From positions 3,658,001 through 3,722,000 of the forward strand of contig NC_134662.1 of NCBI RefSeq assembly GCF_030463565.1: a stretch of 64,000 nucleotides of DNA. The letters are read 5' to 3'. The position numbers and the translations under genes are program-made. Below the pieces are notes generated by a model, which was not told where the DNA came from, ran no database searches, and saw only the letters and a list, made by a program, of their open reading frames with translations. This DNA comes from Pelecanus crispus. Lineage: Eukaryota > Chordata > Aves > Pelecaniformes > Pelecanidae. Below, piece after piece: positions 60,220 to 64,000 of the stretch (position 1 is the first letter of the stretch; every line of letters starts with the position of its first letter).

Positions 60220-60482
60220 ATTGGCTGCCCTCCCGGCCGGTGGGCGTGGCCACGGCGGGACCGGCCCGAACCGGCTCTCCCCTCAGGGAACGGGAGGGAG
60301 GAGAAGGGCGCAGTGTCAGTCCTTCCCTCTGATTGGTGCCGCCGGGCTGGGTGGGCGGGCCATCATGCCTGCGCGCCGCGCGATTGGCCGTGGGGAGGGC
60401 TGAGGGGGCGTGGCCCGCCGCCGTGACCCGACCCGGCGCTTATAGCGGGCGGCGCGGCGCAGAGCGCGGAGCGCGGGTGGAG
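60220..60482 (+). promoter_or_regulatory. BSG: Promoter of the BSG-type gene with three inverted CCAAT boxes
   Basis: ATTGG (NF-Y, inverted CCAAT) at 60220-60224, 60332-60336 and 60383-60387 in a CpG island, and a weak TATA-like TTATAG at 60440-60445 about 40 bases before the ATG. Transcription probably starts near 60460-60470 (inference). Confidence 0.6.
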
Positions 60483-60552
60483 ATGGCGTGGTCGTGCGGC
60501 CTCTTGGCGCTGTTTCTCCTCGGCGGGCTGGCTGCCGGCGTTGCGGGGACAA
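60483..60552 (+). CDS. BSG: Probable BSG (basigin/CD147) exon 1, signal peptide
   Basis: A 70-base open exon gives MAWSCGLLALFLLGGLAAGV and three or four more residues, a clear signal peptide, and ends in phase 1 at a GT donor (AA|GTACGG). The length, phase and residues resemble the chicken basigin start as I recall it (LALLVLGSLAAGG). Basigin follows CDC34 (and GZMM) in human. Basigin is an Ig-type glycoprotein that chaperones monocarboxylate transporters to the cell surface and is abundant in retina and at the blood-brain barrier. No Ig exon is found in the remaining 3.4 kb, so the rest lies beyond the window. The CpG-island promoter argues against a granzyme first exon. Confidence 0.68.
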
Positions 60553-60891
60553 GTACGGGACGGCGGGGACCGGGGGGGGAGGGCTCGGGGCGGCTTTAGG
60601 CCGGGGAAGGCCTGAGGGAGAGGCGGCCGGGGGGGCGGCCTGGGGGGAGGGGGGGGGGAGCCGTGAGGCGGCCCAGAGGGGTTTTGTGGGGGGCCCGGAG
60701 GCGAGCAGGGCTCGGCGGGGCGGCTCTCGGTCGGGGGCCGGAGCCGAGCAGGCGGCGACGCGGGCGCCCTGCGGCGAGGCACGTCGTGCGGCGGGCGGGG
60801 CCGGGCGGGGCGGGGGGAGAAGCCCCAAACCTGCGCTGCAGCCGCGGGGCTCGGAGCGGGGCCGGGGGAGCGGCTGGGCTGGGCTCGGTCT

Positions 60892-60987
60892 CCGCGCTGA
60901 GGGACCGACGGGCCACCCGACGGAGCCCGGGGACCGCCCCGGCGGTCCCCGGGCTCCGTCGGGTGGCCCGCCGGTCCCTTAGCGCGG
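60892..60987. repeat. Near-perfect palindrome, 47-bp arms, 2-bp spacer
   Basis: Arm 60892-60938 and arm 60941-60987 are reverse complements at 45 of 47 positions, separated only by CC at 60939-60940. Arms are about 80 percent GC. It lies about 340 bases downstream of the BSG exon 1 donor. Confidence 0.95.
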
Positions 60988-62505
60988 CGAGCTGGCGTCC
61001 TGCGGTCTGTCGGCTGCTGCTGGGTCCTTAAAAGGAAAGCCGGGAAAGTCTCCTGGTGCTTCCAGAGGCGCTGACTTGGTTTCACCTTCCTAAAAACCAG
61101 AAAGCCATTTCCTCGCAAGCCCCTTCTCCGGTTTCTGGGGCTTAGGAGGAGTAGCGGATCTCTAGGCTTTAAAACCTTAAAGATGTTCCCGTGATGCTTA
61201 AGTTGATAATCCCCCTAATGAGGAAACAACGCCTGCTCTTGGTCTCTGGCCGTTTATGATGTGCGGTTGGAAGCTGGATGCAGTGCTGGGAATTGCCTGT
61301 TGTTGGGTACGTAAAAGCACAACCCCCAAACGAGCCGGGATTTGCAACGTGCTGTCGCTCTGATGTTTCGTTTTCTCACTTCTTGAGCTAGCACCGAAGG
61401 AGCCTGGCCGGTCGGTGTGTTCAGAGCCACAGGTGAGCAGGCTGCCTTGGCAAACACAGCGGGTTTTTTTTGCCCGGAGGGACTCCACCATCTCTGATTC
61501 AGACCTGGTGCAGGAGGTGCTTATGGTCGAAGCTTTGTTTTACTGTGAGTGGTAGGCTGCTGTTTCTGGCTGTTTAGCGTATCAGGTACTCAAAAATTTG
61601 TAGCCTGTTTGTGGTATCAGGCTTACTTCAGTGTATTAGAGCCAAAGCCAAAGACTGAAGTAAGAGAGTGGGAGGATTCTGAAAAATCCAGGGGTAGTGA
61701 CAGAAGTGTCTGCTCCAATATCTCCTTGCAGCAGAGTTGCATTTTAATACTGCAGAACGGGAGGGCAGAGGAGAGCCTTCTCCTAAACTTCACACTTGGG
61801 GTAGAACGGGATTTTCATAAACTAACCTGAAGCTGCCCATGCCGGCCACTTCCCGCTCCCTCGGCTGCGCTGAGCAATCCCTTCTCTAAGGGGTTGACAG
61901 GATTGAGATGTGGAGAAGGCTGTTTCTATCCTTGGTCTGAAAAGCCTCAGAAAGAAGAGCTGCTCTGCCAGCCCGTCAGTTCTGTAACGCGCGTGTCCTG
62001 CCCCAGCTGTGGGGCTCTTGGGCTCGGTGCGTAATGATGCTGATTCTTCAAGTAAGCAGGGTGGGGGGCTGGAAAGTGAGGGGCTTTACCTCTCAACAGT
62101 GTTTAGATTCGGCTTTGTGGATTAGACTCCACGAGAGGTGGTCCTTTTAATCTGCAGCGTCTCGACTTTCGGTAGCTCACCAGGCGGAACAAGTGGCTGC
62201 AGCGTAGGGAGGCGCGTGCTTGGACTCTGTGCCCTCGGGAGGAGGTATCCCTACTGAAAGCGCTTGCCTTTGACCTGCTTGTGTAGTTGCTGCCTGGTTA
62301 TGCAGAACTTAAGGGGAGAGTAGATTTTATAGCTATTCATCAAAATGGCAAAAAGTGTCAGAGCCTATATCCCCTTCCCGAGGCCAAGAAACAAAGGTCG
62401 TGCCAGGAAGGAGAGTGTTTGCTGCGGGACGGTGCAGACTCCTGCCAGGCTCTGCTGCCCTGGGTGCAGACACCACTTATGCCGCGAGGACTCCTCCCCT
62501 CTGCT

Positions 62506-62525
62506 GGGGGGGGGGGGGGGGGGGG
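62506..62525. repeat. Homopolymer run of 20 G
   Basis: Twenty consecutive G on the plus strand in the presumed BSG intron 1, followed by AGAGG. It can form a G-quadruplex, and its length is likely to be uncertain in sequencing. Confidence 0.9.
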
Positions 62526-63150
62526 AGAGGTTGTTTTTAGTTTGAAGGTGACTCAGGAGAAGGTTACAGATAATGTCTTGTTTGCATTCACCGCTGTCCA
62601 GCTTGATCAGATACCACACTGCACCGAAGAGAAGTGTCCAGCTCAGTTCTGTGAAGGATGTCTTGGTTTTGTGAGCTGGTTTCAACTTGCAGCCCATCAC
62701 CATTTGGAAAACGTTTGAGTAGCTCTGATCAACTGTGGGTTGCTGCTGGCTGTGCTCCTATGCCCCTGGACTTGGCATGCGCTTTCCCCAGCCTTGAGTG
62801 CCCAGGATTTTGATTGCCTGGTCTGCTTTGTGTTGGGAGGAGAGGGGATATTAATCCCATGTGAGTGCAAATGGTACTTGCTGTTACTGCTTGCTGAAGC
62901 TTTTTAGCCTGCCTGAACTGCATAAAGTGCCCTTTAACTCAGAGCAAATAACCTTGCAACAGCTTATTTTGTCAGCATACAATAATCACCTTGTATCTAG
63001 GGGAAAAAAAAAACCCCAACAAAAACTTGATCTTTACTAGCTCCCATTTTAAATTGGGCTGTAGTTAAAATAGGGCAGGCTTCTACAAGTCAGTTCCATG
63101 ACTTTTCAAAATTAGGTGCTTGGGAGTGTTTAATCACAGGCCTGTGGTGT

Positions 63151-63170
63151 AAAAAAAAAAAAAAAAAAAA
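63151..63170. repeat. Homopolymer run of 20 A
   Basis: Twenty consecutive A on the plus strand. No retroposed gene precedes it; it appears to be a simple microsatellite. Confidence 0.9.
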
Positions 63171-64000
63171 CATTTGGCACACGGGTCAGTTGTTATAGAA
63201 GTGAAACAGTGTACAAGAAAGTTGCTTACAGCTGATACCTCCGTACATCTTTTGGGACCCCCATCACCTACCACTTTTTTTAAAAGCACTTCAAGAAGAT
63301 CATTCTAGTGTCTCTGGTATAATTCTGTCATCCAGAGAATCTTGGAAACCTTGCACCACTCTGCAAAAGTGGCGTTGAACGGCGCGTTTCTGAATGTAAC
63401 CAGCAGTACTGCGGTTCCTGTGTGAAATAGCAACAGAGATTTTTTTTTTAGCCCTCAAGTTACTCTCAGGCCTCTGTTTTAAGGTGCCTCAGTTTTCGGT
63501 GTCAGCCTTCTCCTAGAAGAGTCTTGGTCTCAGATGTGAGGGTCAGCTCTCTCCTTCATTGTCCAGGCATGTTTATTCTTCCAGATGTTTAAAGCTTTAG
63601 TACGTAAACCTAATTTTTCCTTTGAGAAATGTGGAATTGATTTATTTAGAACTCTGAAACTTACCTTGCAGGCTTACTTTTATTTTTCTTGAGTTTGGGC
63701 AAACTTGGTTCTGTAATACTGATTTGTTTCTATGCTCACAAAAAATGGTCATAGGATTTTGTATCGAGGCATCTTCAGACATTCAAAAAACAAACAAAAA
63801 AAATTCGCTCCCAAACCCACCTCCTTTGTGCCTGTAGGTCATGGTACATATATGGAGGGTTGTATATAATCATGAACTTTAAGTGCTTAATAACTGACTA
63901 AACTAATTTTCTGGAAGCGGTCTTGGAGTGCGGGATGCCCCGTAAGCATGCTGTTGGCACATCTGAAGTGCAGTCAGTGTGCAGGAAGGATGTGTCGCAA

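Larger units (their letters stand above)
60553..64000 (+). other. BSG: Presumed BSG intron 1
   Basis: GC-rich to about 61000, then AT-moderate. Contains a 47-bp-arm palindrome (60892-60987), a G20 run (62506-62525) and an A20 run (63151-63170). No Ig-domain exon and no other gene recognised. Confidence 0.5.

Noticed and set aside
62287-62718. 143-codon plus-strand frame in the presumed BSG intron 1
   Set aside because: It runs through the G20 tract, shows no Ig cysteine/tryptophan pattern and resembles no basigin exon.
1-64000. CRISPR arrays, bacterial operons, tRNA or rRNA genes
   Set aside because: The tandem arrays have no unique spacers, the host is a vertebrate, and no tRNA A/B-box pair or rRNA sequence was recognised.

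Overview
The window is vertebrate nuclear DNA and almost certainly from a bird. It carries avian-type CR1 LINE 3' ends, a familiar avian solo LTR type, short introns, high gene density and very high GC with CpG-rich promoters, as expected of a microchromosome. The gene order C2CD4C - SHC2 - MADCAM1 - TPGS1 - CDC34 - (BSG) is that of human 19p13.3. I worked only by reading the sequence; family assignments come from recalled protein sequences, not database searches.

Left part (1-22.9 kb), minus strand: C2CD4C (coding 2720-3979, one coding exon, TATA promoter near 4945) and the signalling adaptor SHC2 (12 coding exons, 12680-17209, 607 aa). Three G/C-rich minisatellites flank or sit inside these genes: about 65-bp units at 4.08-4.74 kb, 18-bp units at 7.38-9.30 kb with a 360-bp higher-order period, and about 18-bp units at 17.4-18.7 kb. 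They create very long open frames on both strands that I do not regard as genes.

Middle part (22.9-42 kb), plus strand: a complete 12-exon MFSD14 (HIAT1)-type transporter gene, 492 aa, not present at the human locus as I recall it. Because MFSD14B is linked to SHC3 on human 9q22, an MFSD14 gene beside SHC2 looks like the third whole-genome-duplication copy. After it come a long 3' flank, an unexplained CpG-rich block at 36 kb with minus-strand poly(A) signals, and a solo LTR.

Right part (42-64 kb), plus strand: MADCAM1 (5 coding exons, 478 aa, integrin-binding LDT motif, mucin stalk and a third Ig domain), TPGS1 (2 exons, 309 aa, with a Pro-Val repeat encoded by a hexanucleotide array), CDC34 (5 exons, 235 aa, catalytic Cys93) and a signal-peptide first exon that fits BSG, whose remaining exons lie beyond the window. 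Two CR1 composites (42.8 and 49.6 kb), a second solo LTR inside a CDC34 intron, and a 47-bp-arm near-perfect palindrome in the presumed BSG intron 1 complete the picture.

The genes are neighbours by ancestry, not an operon: they act in growth-factor signalling (SHC2), lymphocyte homing (MADCAM1), tubulin polyglutamylation (TPGS1), ubiquitin transfer (CDC34) and cell-surface adhesion/transport (BSG).
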